From: Amoebophrya sp. AT5.2
Lineage: Eukaryota > Sar > Dinophyceae > Syndiniales > Amoebophryaceae
Assembly (NCBI GenBank): GCA_005223375.1
Contig: RXOD01004426.1
Coordinates: 1 to 22,546 of the forward strand
Length of the DNA stretch: 22,546 nt
Reading direction: 5' to 3'
Shown: piece after piece, positions 1-10,200 of the stretch
Numbering within the stretch: the stretch's first letter is position 1
Layout of the letters: each line of letters starts with the position of its first letter
Position numbers and translations under genes: made by a program
The notes under the pieces: model-generated
What the model saw: the letters and a program-made list of their open reading frames with translations, nothing else
What the model was told of the DNA's origin: nothing
The model's database searches: none

Positions 1-74
1 GTAATCGCGCCCGGATCGATGGGTGAGCTTTCTCGTCATATTTATGGATGAAAAACCAAAAACCCCAGCTGCAG

Positions 75-320
75 ATCATGGGCCAGGACGAGAAGCAGAA
101 GCAGGAGGACCTCCAGCGACAGAAGGAGGCGGCCGAGAAACGCAAGCTGGAGGCGGCGGTGCAGGAATTCCGGAACTTCAACCAAGATCAGATGCAGGAC
201 ATGAAGCACCAGGAGCGGCTGGTAGAGCAGATGAAGCTGTTGAATCGCGCGGGCAACTACGCCGAGGCCGCGAAAATCAAGGCGAGGCTAGACCCGAGTA
301 GAAAAAACTACAACATCTAA
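75..320 (+). CDS. 3' terminal exon of an unidentified coiled-coil protein (5' part outside the window)
   Basis: The reading frame ends in TAA at 318-320 and encodes about 80 residues rich in Lys, Glu and Gln, a long predicted helix or coiled coil. It ends in a segment around LLNRAGNYAEAAKIKARLDP that looks like a conserved helix-turn-helix tail. The frame is closed by a TGA at 24-26, and the sequence ...CCCAGCTGCAG at 63-74 is a good 3' splice site, so I place the exon start at 75 (69 is possible). The window itself opens with GTAATC, which could be the 5' splice site of that intron, making it only about 74 bp. An in-frame ATG at 48 would give a 90-residue stand-alone protein as an alternative. 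I do not recognise the family; a nuclear or RNA-processing role is only a guess from composition. Confidence 0.5.
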   Translation: MMGQDEKQKQEDLQRQKEAAEKRKLEAAVQEFRNFNQDQMQDMKHQERLVEQMKLLNRAGNYAEAAKIKARLDPSRKNYNI

Positions 321-1222
321 AGACGAAGGAGAGGAAGAGTTCGTTGCTGCAGCTGCTGGTGAGCCGATGTCCGGTTTGGCTTTGCAGCTTGTTTCCTTTA
401 TTTTCGCCTCTGCGGAGTCGCAAAATCTCATTGCCACGTGCGACTTTCATCCCTGTTCAGGGAGCGATATCAATGAATTTCAGATGGGCAGCGCTTTAGG
501 TTTAGCAGTACGAACACGATGCAGAAAAAAAGTACTTGATCCAGATTGAATGGACCCGTTAAAGACCCTCTGAGAAGAGTTTGGGGTGGAGACGAGTAAT
601 TTTGAAAAGTGTCGTTGTCGGTGAAGAGGGCGAACTGAACGTCACGAGGAAACGACAGGGCATCAAAAATGTTAGTTTAGGTTAGCAGCTTCTTTCGTTG
701 TGTTTGGTGCAGCCGACGAGTGGTGAAAAAACGTACGATTCAGCAACTACGAAGTCTTCACGTAGTACACGTTTATTCTTGCTTCTGCTTTTTCGTCGTC
801 TTCTTCATTCGGTTGCGAGTGAAAGAATCCAAAACCCGTTTCCGTGGTCGTTCCCCCTTGTTGCCGTCCGTGGTCGTTGGCCTCGCTCTCTCTCTCGGTA
901 AAGAAAACTCGTGTGATTATCTTCATGCCGAGCTTGCTGTCGTTCTGCTTTCGTGTAGTTCGTGACGTGTTAGTTCGCTGCGATCGATTTCTGCACCAGA
1001 AAATACGGCTCGACTTCTCGTTTTTTCCCCAGGACGCCACAAGACCTTGTGTGTTCACCCAAGCAACAAAACATCGCAAAACTTTATCGGAGGCGCTGCA
1101 CCAGTATCGATACTTCGTAAGACTAAACTTAAAGACAGAATCTATCAGAATTTTCAACATCCGAATTTTCTTGCCCTAAAAACCAAAACGCAGTCGAGCA
1201 TAAATCGGACCGCGAACCACTG
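321..1222. other. Intergenic spacer, 902 bp
   Basis: This AT-richer spacer separates the first coiled-coil exon from the first membrane-protein gene. The open frames here (for example 367-549 and 844-1179) have no recognisable motifs and irregular composition, so I do not call them. The 3'UTR of the left gene and the promoter or 5'UTR of the next must lie here, but I see no convincing TATA box, poly(A) signal or spliced-leader acceptor that stands out. Confidence 0.6.
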
Positions 1223-2393
1223 ATGAAGCGCGCAGCGTCGGCCTTTGGTGCGGCTGCGGCTGTTCTGCAGCCGGTGGTAACAAGCGCGATTGAGGTGCTC
1301 GTCGTGGACCGTCCCAACGTGAAGGGATCCGATGTTCCGCGGGCCGCCAGAGCCGGCACCACCCCGGGCACAACTACAACCTTGTCGTACGACCGCAGCC
1401 GTCCGCTTGTTCTGTACTCGGGCGACAACCCGGAGACGCCCCGCGAGGCCATCCGCGAGGCGTTCCTCCAGATGAAGTCCTCGAAGTCGCAACAGGAACA
1501 GGAGGGAATGGCCCCGCAGGCGCACAACGGCACGCACCTGGTGGACGTTCCCATGTCGGTCTGCGGGGGGCCAGAGTGCGGCCCGACGGAGGTGGACGAC
1601 GAGCTCGTGGACCCGGACAGCGTGATGCTGTCCGGAAGCCGGGAAAACCAGCAGCGGGTGCACAGCCTGCTGATGACTTCCGCGGGCGTGAAGGAGGAGT
1701 GCAAGGCGAAGGGGGAGAGCGAGACGGAGTGCCTCTCGCACCTGAACGTGCGGATGCACGACTTCTTTCCGGAGAAAGCGACGCGGCACTGCGTGGCCAC
1801 AACCACGGGCGGGAAGCCACTCCTCATCTCGGGAGTCGCCAAACCAGACGGAGAGTGCATCGTCGGCGACCTGGGGACGAACTATTGTACACTGCTTTGC
1901 TACTTTTTTATCAGGCCGTTATATTGGTTCTTGATGCTGTTAATTTCGTTGATTTTCATTTTTCGCGATCCATCCATGCAGGCGATCAGATCACGATGGA
2001 TATACCCCTGGCGCGGTAAGTAGCTTTGAAAGTCCTTGACCTAGCTCTAGCTGCCTGGAACCGTGTAGAAGTACAGTTCCAGAAGTACCCCTTGGCAAGA
2101 TAAGGATGGTGATCTACGGATGTAAGTTAGCAGGTGCAGCCTCAAAAATTTTGAATTTGAAATTCTACTGATAAAATCAATTTCTCGATGATGGAACAAT
2201 CACAGTGGCCTTCCGCGCGCCGACCGACGAGGAGAAGTCGAAGATTTCGAGCGAGATTACGTCGAAGTGGATCCTCGGTTGCATAGAGACGTGCGTCTTG
2301 CTCACTCTTCTCCTTTCCATCTGCGTGGTAGGGGTGCTCATCGCGTTGGTTATCCTCAAGACCAAACCGGGACATGGGGCCGGGGAGAAGTGA
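1223..2393 (+). CDS. Predicted secreted or type I membrane protein with Cys-rich ectodomain and one TM segment (multi-exon)
   Basis: Unrecognised family. Exon 1 (1223-1886) encodes a signal-peptide-like start (residues 1-22, Ala/Val-rich after MKR), then a hydrophilic ectodomain with cysteines at about 114, 119, 160, 170, 190 and 212 and one N-glycosylation sequon (Asn102-Gly-Thr). A 95-bp AT-rich intron (1887 GTACAC ... TGCAG 1981) leads to a short exon 1982-2015, which ends at a strong GTAAGT site. The last exon (2206 on) encodes a charged linker and a strong membrane span (about residues 264-292), then a short Gly/Lys tail ending at TGA 2391-2393. Joining 2015 directly to 2206 breaks the frame; a 26-bp microexon at 2083-2108 would restore it and give 303 residues. 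The tail could instead splice onward to about 2885 (see the direct repeats). The ectodomain frame is convincing; the exact splicing between 1887 and 2205 is inferred. Confidence 0.6.
2083..2108 (+). other. Candidate 26-bp microexon of the first membrane-protein gene
   Basis: The segment is preceded by GTTCCAG and followed by GTGATC. It would split the 190-bp gap 2016-2205 into introns of 67 and 97 bp. It enters in phase 2 and leaves in phase 1, which is exactly what is needed to join the exon ending at 2015 to the transmembrane exon starting at 2206. This is arithmetic and splice-site inference only; there is no protein-family support. Confidence 0.35.
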
Positions 2394-2397
2394 GGCC
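2356..2397 (+). repeat. 42-bp direct repeat, copy 1 (spans the stop codon of the transmembrane exon)
   Basis: This segment is identical over 42 bp to 2745-2786, an offset of 389 bp. It encodes the tail after the membrane span (KTKPGHGAGEK and stop) and includes a possible 5' splice site, AA|GTGAGG at 2390. A near-identical 25-bp piece follows in tandem at 2398-2422. Confidence 0.9.
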
Positions 2398-2422
2398 ACC
2401 GGGACGTGGGGCCGGGGAGAAG
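2398..2422 (+). repeat. 25-bp partial tandem copy of the same repeat
   Basis: This piece matches 2366-2390 at 24 of 25 positions, with a period of 32 bp. It lies immediately after the stop codon of the transmembrane exon. Confidence 0.85.
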
Positions 2423-4210
2423 AGAGAGGAGGGCACAGCAGGTATAGTGGAAGCTGAGCGTATGTAGGTGGTTGTACGCAGCGAATACGGAAAAGGATAA
2501 AACTAAAAGGCGTAGTGTTCGTCGACCGGTCGGCAGAACAAAAGTAGTGCGTTTGAACGAGTGGTAAATCCGTGCTATTTCAGGGGCGTGAAGGAACAAA
2601 ATTACCATCTTGTTTTCTCTGCACCGTTGAACTCTATCGTGGGAAGTCGAGCACTATTCCTCCTACTTAAGCCCGCAGCTTATCCTCGTTGAACCGCAGC
2701 ACCGTCCTCCGTCAGAAAATCTTAGGGTCTCTCTCTAAGGGGCATCAAGACCAAACCGGGACATGGGGCCGGGGAGAAGTGAGGCCGTCGCAAGTCGAAA
2801 AGGTGGATCAGCGTCAGGGAGGACAGGAACCAATACCAAACGCACCGAAATAAACTCACTGCAAAGCCAAAGAAAGGAGGATTAGATATAGCAAAACACC
2901 ACGTTATTTTTAACTGCTTCATTTGAGATCACAACGACACAAATGGTGAACCGTGTACATGTAGAGAGCATCAATCCGCGAGTAAAAGATCGAGGTGCTG
3001 GGAAACAGGTGGGCACTATGAAAGCATCACCGGAGCACCACAAATTCTGAAACTGGTCGTGAGACCCAAAAAGGCCAGCAGCAGCACCCGATGATAGTGA
3101 GGAAGTGAAAAGAACGCAGGCACTATCTATAGTATACATCGAGACACATGTGACTACAACTAAGAAAGTACTTACGACAGTTTTCGCCACAAAAAAAGGA
3201 ACGGTAGGTCTTCCGGAGACCAGCAACATCGAAAAAAATATCCAAACGACCGAAGCGGATTTAGAAGCGTTCGAGACCACACAGAACCCTATCGGCCACG
3301 TCGGATAGAAAGAGGAGATGGAGACGCATCGCGACTCTACTTTGTTAGAACAAGTTACCGCTACAACTTCAGCTACAACCAGAAGTAGTTAGATCGTATG
3401 TGCGAGCCCTCGTCGCGGCAAAGGGCACCGATTTGTTGTTGCTACATGGATTGTTCGTCACAGTCGCGCTTCGGTGTCGGTCTGGTACTTTGTAGTTTTC
3501 CGTTCAGCAGGAGCAGCTTGCTCGCATCGCGTCGGCTGTTGATGTACTTTATTTTCGTCGCGTCTTTCTTTTTTTCGTGGACCCATGAATCGATCGGAGC
3601 CTCTTCGTGGTGCTGGGCGCTCGTGCGAATGACAGTAAAAAAAGCTCGGTTCTTCGTTATCGTTTGCCCATCGTGGTGCTTGTTCGTTGTGGTTGTCGTT
3701 GGTATCCGATAAAAAGTCAGTGCCGCAATAAAAGGCTCGTGCCGATCCTGACACATTTAAAATGTCCACAACCGCATCCACGTCGCTATTGAAAACTGCG
3801 CTGCAGGTATTGCTTTCCTATTTTGGAGAGGCCCTCCCCCTTGTTTTGATGTTGGCCGAACTCTAGCGACTCATTTTCAATTTTTACGACTTCTAGCGCT
3901 CGGCAACCTCAGAGGACGAGAAGAGTTCTGTCCGAAACGCTTTCTTGCTCCATCGTTTTTCGCATTCACGACATTTTTCAGAAACTATACCTGAGGCACA
4001 ACTGGCACCAATTGTAAACGTAAAGCGAGGAGGAAACAAGAACAGTATACTAACAGCAGCAAGTGCAGCAACTGCAAGAGCGTCGTACTAGAATCGAGCT
4101 CGCTTCGGCTTCGTTCGGATTGATTTCACCTCTCAGACCCAGCACCAGCTAGAGCCTAGAGGCGACTCCGACCGCGACTCTACTTGGATCCGCCACTCTA
4201 GCTAGCAGCT
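2423..4210. other. Spacer between the two membrane-protein genes
   Basis: Apart from repeat copy 2 at 2745-2786 and the possible tail exon ending at 2885, I find no supportable gene. Small open frames such as 3105-3308 and 3398-3712 lack recognisable motifs and are probably chance. The upstream part of the second gene's 5' region lies here, without an obvious core promoter motif. Confidence 0.55.
2745..2786 (+). repeat. 42-bp direct repeat, copy 2, followed by a possible alternative last exon
   Basis: This is an exact copy of 2356-2397. Splicing from GT at 2390 to AG at 2779 (or 2776) would bypass the stop in copy 1. It would continue in an open frame of about 35 codons, rich in Ser, Lys, Arg and Gly, to TAG at 2883-2885. 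That tail resembles in character the basic, Ser/Gly-rich tail of the neighbouring gene at 4211-6017. Whether it is used is unknown. Confidence 0.85.
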
Positions 4211-6017
4211 ATGACGAGGCGGTCGCTGCTTCTCGCTATCTTTTCCGGTGGCGAGTTCTGTCGCACAGGCGTTATCGAGTCCGCCGAGGCGCTCGCTCTG
4301 GCCATCAAGTCGAAGACCAATTCGCGGCAGGTCTGGCCCACTAAGCGCAACGCTCCCGAGAAAGCGGACCCTGTAGAGGAGGTGGAAAACGATCTCGAGG
4401 ATGACGCTCTCGAGGTCGACGCCGGCGAGCAGGTGGGCCCAGCAACTCACCTGCTCGCCGAGGGCGACCAGGCGCTGGCGACGGCAGCTGCACCATCCTC
4501 CTCCGACGTCCTCGACCAAGGTGCGACGAGGGCAAAAGCCGTCTCGACGCTCGAACAGGAGAAAGTAAAGGAAAAACACGCGCAGGAGGAAACGGAAAGC
4601 CAAAGCCAAACCGTCGGAAAAAATCAAGAGGGCCGCAAGGTGGGCGAGAAGCTGGTGAAGGAGGAGGACTTTTACTCGAAAGACAAGCTGGTGAACTACG
4701 ACAGCAGCTACCCGGACCACAACCGCATGGTCTGGTGCGTCGTGTTCGTGGACGAGTTCGAGGACGCGCAGGGACAGCAGCACGCCGGCCGCTACATCCG
4801 CTGGCCCAAGTACAAAAAATCCAGCTGCGCCGAAAGTCTCGTCTACGGCCCCAGCCCAGCACCGAGTACCTACCGATATTGCTTTTCTCCGAAAGTCGAA
4901 AAAAAAAACCGTGCCGCAGATCATGGACTACCGAAAGTCGAAGAATTCTGTAGTCCATGATCTGCGCCACGGTCATCAAAACTATTCTCATACCCACATT
5001 CTTTCTCAAGAACAAAGACCGCTTAGATCATGGACGATGTATCCTTTTTTCTTGATCGACGGCCGGGTTCTATTTTGATTCTACATTGAATTGAAAGCCT
5101 CGCGGCAGAGGGTACAGAGCCCCTCAATTTTAGCTGGGTCCTGGAAAGACAGGGCGTCTATTCATCTCACTTACATTCTTCTCTCAACAGACTGGTCTTT
5201 CATGACCGTGCCGCAGATCATGGACTACCGGAAGTCGAAGAAGATGCCCATCCGCGGCCTCGCGATCGCGCTCCTCCTCGGCATCCTCATCGGCTCTATT
5301 ATCGGCTACTGGTTCCTCATCCGCCGACGCAACCAAGCACCTGGGGCTTCGGTACAATATTCATTTAATGTTTTCAATTTTTCAACTTTACTTGATCATG
5401 ATCCTGGTGCTGGTGACCACGAACACGATGAATAAATCGAATTGGAATACTAACTATGAATGTCTATGAGTTGTATACGGATCGATACGGCATATACAGC
5501 AGGATCATAGGAAACTAACCGGTCGTATCTTCATCCTCGCCTATAATCTTTATTCGCTTTATTTCTTGTTTCCTAATCGATCGGACATCCCCCACACGAC
5601 CAGTCTTCCAAGCGCCCCCGCGCCAGCGCCGCCGGCGGGGCGGATGATGGCTTCGAGTCGGAGGTTTCTTCCATCGACGAAAGCCTCAGCCGGGAGCGGC
5701 CCCGGAAGAAGGATGGCCTCGCCGCCACCGACGACGAGGGCGAGCCAGCTACGGTGACGATTGTGGGCCAGAACACGAACGTGCTCTCGTCGGGGCATGT
5801 CACGCCGGGCGGGAAGACGGGGAAACCGGTCTCGGGCTTTTCCCTAACGGTCTCGGAGAAAGCACCGGACAGCGAAGAAGAACGGAGGGCGATGGGCATC
5901 GGGAAATCAGAGACAGTGAAGCCTTTGACGGGCTTCGGAAGGGGCTCGAAGGAGAAGAAGTCGAGGGGCTCGCAGAAATCGGCGGGCGGGGGAGACGATC
6001 TCACCAAAGAGCGCTGA
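4211..6017 (+). CDS. Predicted type I membrane protein, acidic ectodomain, one TM segment, basic tail (3 exons)
   Basis: Unrecognised family, 409 residues. Exons are 4211-4865, 5191-5351 and 5604-6017; introns are 4866-5190 (GTACCT...ACAG, phase 1) and 5352-5603 (GTACAA...CCAG, phase 0), and all phases agree. Residues 1-15 (MTRRSLLLAIFSGGE) could be a weak signal peptide. Residues 35-170 are acidic low complexity. Residues 171-218 form a more structured block with Trp/Cys/Tyr (HNRMVWCVVFVDEFE, RYIRWPKYKK). Exon 2 encodes a juxtamembrane segment (MTVPQIMDYRKSKK, 223-236) and one strong membrane span (about 241-262) capped by RRR. Exon 3 supplies a Ser/Lys/Gly-rich, probably cytosolic tail that ends at TGA 6015-6017. 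It resembles the preceding gene in architecture rather than sequence. Intron 1 carries three copies or fragments of the exon 2 start. Splicing is predicted, not demonstrated. Confidence 0.65.
4908..4945 (+). repeat. 38-bp direct copy of the start of exon 2 inside intron 1
   Basis: The segment matches 5205-5242 at 37 of 38 positions (only CGA versus CGG differs). A further tandem fragment, CCGAAAGTCGAA at 4889-4900, repeats 4931-4942 with a period of 42 bp. In the frame of exon 1 the copy is not read in the exon 2 frame. Confidence 0.9.
4950..4976 (-). repeat. 27-bp inverted copy of the start of exon 2; forms a hairpin with 4908-4931
   Basis: The reverse complement matches 5202-5228 at 26 of 27 positions. 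It can pair with the direct copy just upstream, giving about 24 bp of stem with one mismatch and an 18-base loop. It could also pair with exon 2 itself in the pre-mRNA, covering the bases just downstream of the 3' splice site. Confidence 0.88.
5017..5035 (+). repeat. Degenerate third fragment of the exon 2 start
   Basis: GACCG and AGATCATGGAC are retained with a small deletion and one change between them, relative to 5204-5225. It is short, so coincidence is possible, but its position beside two better copies supports a common origin. Confidence 0.45.
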
Positions 6018-7264
6018 GGAGCGATAAATGAAGAGACCGAGGACTTTTTTTTTCCGCCTTCCGAACCCATTGGAGTTGGACGTGAGTTTAGTAGTTCGTT
6101 GTAGGCGATGGCGAAAGAGAAACGCCCGAACAAAAAAGGAAATCGAAGCGGCGAAGTAGAGGGAGTCAACAGCATCATGGAGGAATACGCCGGTCTGGAA
6201 GCAGAAACACTTCTAAAAATGGAACCAATATCGACGAGTAGTGAAATGTTAACGTTTGCAGGAGAGATTGAGATATCTTCAGCTACAAAACGAAAACCGA
6301 TTCAGTTTCTTTATACAAGCACTGCGTTTACAATACGAGGTTTTGCAACTACGGCACGAAAAAGAAAAAACAAAGCAATAGCTGCAGATGAAAAAGCTGC
6401 TCTTAAATACATGATAGAGACTCATTGACATCGAGGAGATGGACATGAGCTTTCGAGGAGAAAACTACGGGACGGAAGACGACGAGCGCAAGAACGAGGT
6501 TTTTCCTCGCATAATATAGTGACGGCGCCGCGAGGAGGTTTTTGAAGAAGTATACAGTTTTAGGCCGAAACGTAAGAAGCTAAAGAGTGCAAGAAAATGC
6601 CAACCCCATCGAACAGGAAAAGAACCAAAGCTTTTTTAAAAATTAAAAGCGCGATAGCGAAGAAGAGAACAAGAGGACACCCGACCGAACTTCATTCCAG
6701 AAAATCTACGAAGAACAGATAAAGCCAGCACGTGCACGACGAAAGTGGATCGCTGCAGAGATGGTAGTGGCAGATCTTCAAAGAGTGTTCAAGTTCAACA
6801 CTCTAGCGTCATAAAATGGATAAATCTCCAAACCAAAAAATACCCACGCCGAAGGCGTTCTCTTCTTCTGCCGCACCATCTCCCTGAAGATCAAGATCTG
6901 CGTCATGTTTGTAGGAGAACGAAAAAAACGCAAGCTTTCGCGAACAAATGTAATTCAATGCACACTCTCTCTTGTCGTCGCACTGCCTGTGCGCGGCGCG
7001 TGCGTGTAATCGATCGGATCTTCAGATCATCGTGCAGCACGGTTTTCTGAACGTGCTTCCGGAGCTCAACTGGGCTGCGGCTTTGATTCTGCGTCGACAA
7101 TTCGTATCGTGTAAAAATACATGAGTACGTCTGCGACGAAGCATTATGCAGCCAGAATATCAACGTGCAAGAACAACGACCGTACATACAGTGAGCGACG
7201 TACTATTTTTGCGCGGTCCACCTCCGACGATATATATCCTCGTATTGTAAGCACTCGCAAATCG
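6018..7264. other. Intergenic spacer, about 1.25 kb
   Basis: AT-richer than the flanking exons. The open frame 6108-6428 (106 codons) has low-complexity Lys/Ala content and no recognisable motif, so I do not call it a gene. The last part, 7121-7264, is open in the frame of the following synthetase and could be an N-terminal extension of it. Confidence 0.5.
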
Positions 7265-10200
7265 ATGGGCGGTCCTGCGGGCGGTGCGGTTCCGAAGGCG
7301 GGGACTGATGAGTTTGAGAAATTCATCACGTCCCGCTCGTATGTGGAGAGCGGCTGCGACTTTTCTCCGGCGGATCTGGCGTCCTTGAAGCAGCTCCAGG
7401 GCAGTTTCCCCGACATGAACAAGTTTCCCGCGACCTACCGCTGGGCGCGGCACATTTCTGCATTGCAGGTTCAGCGACCCTTTGCGTTCCGAGGACTTGA
7501 TGGCGGCGATGCAGGTGATTTAATTGATTCATTTTCTTGAAGTTGAACAAGATCTTCACGCCGGCGGGTTGACGGTCGTGAAGAATTTTTTGGATCTGTG
7601 TAGGTTCGAATGGATGGAAGTGGATCTCAGCAACAGGAAAGTCAATATCTCTCAATTTTACTTCATCGATTGAGGATGCTGAATGAGCATGACACTCTCT
7701 CCCGCTCATCGTTCAACAGCCCGCGCCTCCAGCGGTCAGGCCCAGCAACAGCAGACCAAAGGGAACAAGGGCGGCAACAAGCCCCAGGCCAACGCCGCGC
7801 AGGCGGGTGGCGGTGGGGCGGCGGGGAACACGAATAAGGGGAAGGACGAGGCGAACATCGAGGGGAAGCTTCCGGGAGCGGTCCACGGGAAGGTGTGCAC
7901 GCGGTTTCCACCGGAGCCGAGCGGGTACATGCACATCGGGCACGCGAAGGCGGCGCTCTTGAACAACGCCTACGCCAGAATGTACGACGGAAAGCTCATC
8001 ATCCGATTCGACGACACAAATCCAAGCAAGGTATACGCCTGGTTTCATTTTTCTTCGAAAAATCGCTTCGCATGAATACTTATGAGTGTAGTGGTTAGTT
8101 TTATCATTCACCTCCCAGCAACGGCGGTGGGTGGTATTATACGTAGTGGTAATTTCAGATGGACGACACGGACAATCAGACTGCCTTGATAGATCAGTCG
8201 GGGCCGTTTGCTGGCAGCTCCCCCACAACTGCTCTAATACTGAATCACGAAAAGCTCTAACTCGCCTGGACAACAATCAACAGGAGAAGCAGGAGTTCGA
8301 GGACACAATTTTGGAGGACAGCAAGTCTCTGGGCATCGTTCCGGACATGATATCGCACACGTCTGACTATTTTCCGTTCCTGCAGGCCGAGATGGAAAAA
8401 GTGATCGCGAACGGGGACGCGTACGTCGACGACACTCCCGTTGACCAGATGCGGGAGGAGCGCGATGTGGGAAAAGAGAGCGCGCGGCGAAACCAGACGG
8501 TGGAGGAGAACCTGGCGCTGTGGAAGGAAATGCTGGCGGGAAGCAAAGTCGGGCTGACATGCTGCGTGCGAGCAAAGATGAACATGAAAGACCCGGTGAA
8601 ATGCCTGCGGGACCCAGTCTTCTACCGGTGCAAAACCGACGTGCCGCATCACAGGTATAATCGTTATAGTTTCGCTTTACGTTTACTTCTATTCAATGCT
8701 GTGGTCCAGGCTCGTTGCTTCTGCAGCGGTAGGGGGCGGTAAACGCAATCACGAAGTTAATATTATGGACTCGTCCAAGCTGTACCTCTAGTCTACCTTC
8801 TTTAAAAAGGCAGAAGTAGTGCTGCTGACCTCTACTTGTTCATCCGATCAACCGTTCGTGACTTCAGGCTGGGCACTCAGTACAAGGCGTACCCTACGTA
8901 CGATTTTGCGTGCCCCGTGATCGACGCGCACGAGGGTGTAACGCACGCTCTGCGCACCATTGAGTACAAGGACCGCGACCAGATGTACGCCTGGGTGCAG
9001 GAGAAGACCAACCCGAAGCAAAAAACCCTTCTGTACGAGTTCTCCAAGACCCAGTTCACGCACACGGTGCTGTCGAAGCGCAAGCTGACGTGGTTCGTGG
9101 ACAACAAGGTGGTGGACGGTTGGAACGACCCGCGGTTCCCAACGGTGAAGGGGATTCTGCGACGGGGCATGACGGTTAACGCGCTGCAGGAGTTCATGAA
9201 GACGCAGGGCGCGTCGAAGCGGGACGTGCTGATGGAGTGGGACAAGATCTGGGTGCTGAACCGGCAGCTGATCGACCCTGTGGCGGTCCGTTACGCGGCG
9301 GTCACGGAGCCGGTGGTAGTGGAGATCGCGGGGGTGCAGGCGGATGCGTACGCGGGGATGACGAACAAGCACCCGAAGTTCGCGGAGAACGGGCAGAAAG
9401 TGTTATGGTACGGGTCGAAAGTGTTCCTGGAACAGGCGGACGCAGCCGAGATGGCGGTGGGGGAGCAAGTCACGCTGCTGCACTGGGGAAACGTCGTGAT
9501 AGAGCAGATCACGAAAAACGCAGCGGGAAAGGTCGCGGGCGTAAAGGCAAAACTGCACTTGGAAGGTAAACATTTATGTTTTTAGTTTGCGCGCTTTGAA
9601 GACAAGCAACCAACGACAGCATCATGATCAGCCATGATGATTGATCCAGATCTCGGCAGCTTCCGAACCTATATTAATTTAGTGCATTGAAGTAGATTCG
9701 CTCACTATTTTGATCGGAACATCGCAGGCAGCGTGAAAGACACCAAGAAGAAGGTGCACTGGGTGGCGGACACGGGGGCCGAGTCCAAGGTGGTCCTCCG
9801 CGAGTACGACCACCTGATTTCCAAGGCCAAACTCACTGAGGACGACAAGTTCGAGGATTTCATCAACCCGCAGACGATTTTCGATTCCACCGCAGTCGGG
9901 GAGGCTCCCCTGAAGAACGTGAACAAGGGCGAAATCATCCAGCTAGAGCGAATCGGCTTCTTCATCTGCGACCAACCAGCATTCCCGGAAGGACAGCAGA
10001 TGGTATTTTTCCTATCCGCATCGGCAACGGCATCAAAAAAATGAATCATAAGTACATCAATCGCAGAAGCAGCAGCTGGACCTTCCTTGACTTCAACACT
10101 ACTACCACACCAGATCCTGATCAAGATTCCGGACGGCAAGTCCAAGGCGATGGGAAACATCGCGGGAAAAGTGGATCCGTCCAAGCTGCAGGGAGCGCAA

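Larger units (their letters stand above)
4866..5190 (+). other. Intron 1 of the second membrane-protein gene, carrying scrambled copies of exon 2
   Basis: The 325-bp phase-1 intron begins GTACCT and ends CTCAACAG. It holds a direct copy (4908-4945), an inverted copy (4950-4976) and a degenerate fragment (5017-5035) of the first bases of exon 2, so much of the 5' half derives from coding sequence. Confidence 0.65.

Noticed and set aside
495..505. TTTAGGTTTAG, with similar pieces at 675-685 and CCTAAACC at 19233-19240, resembling telomere repeats
   Set aside because: Only one to two units each, inside ordinary spacers; expected by chance.
3105..3308. 67-codon frame rich in Thr and Lys
   Set aside because: Lies in an AT-rich spacer, no conserved features, and no splice connection to the membrane-protein genes that I could support.
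6108..6428. 106-codon frame MAKEKRPNKKGN...
   Set aside because: Low-complexity Lys/Ala/Thr content, AT-rich spacer composition, and no recognisable motif or splice logic.
7601..7612. GGTTCGAA resembling a tRNA B box
   Set aside because: It lies inside a GluRS intron, with no matching A box or cloverleaf arms at the right distance.
8155..8162. TTTCAG|ATGGAC as the acceptor of GluRS intron 2
   Set aside because: The conserved DTNPSK|EKQEFED junction requires the acceptor at 8283; using the earlier site would insert unrelated residues.
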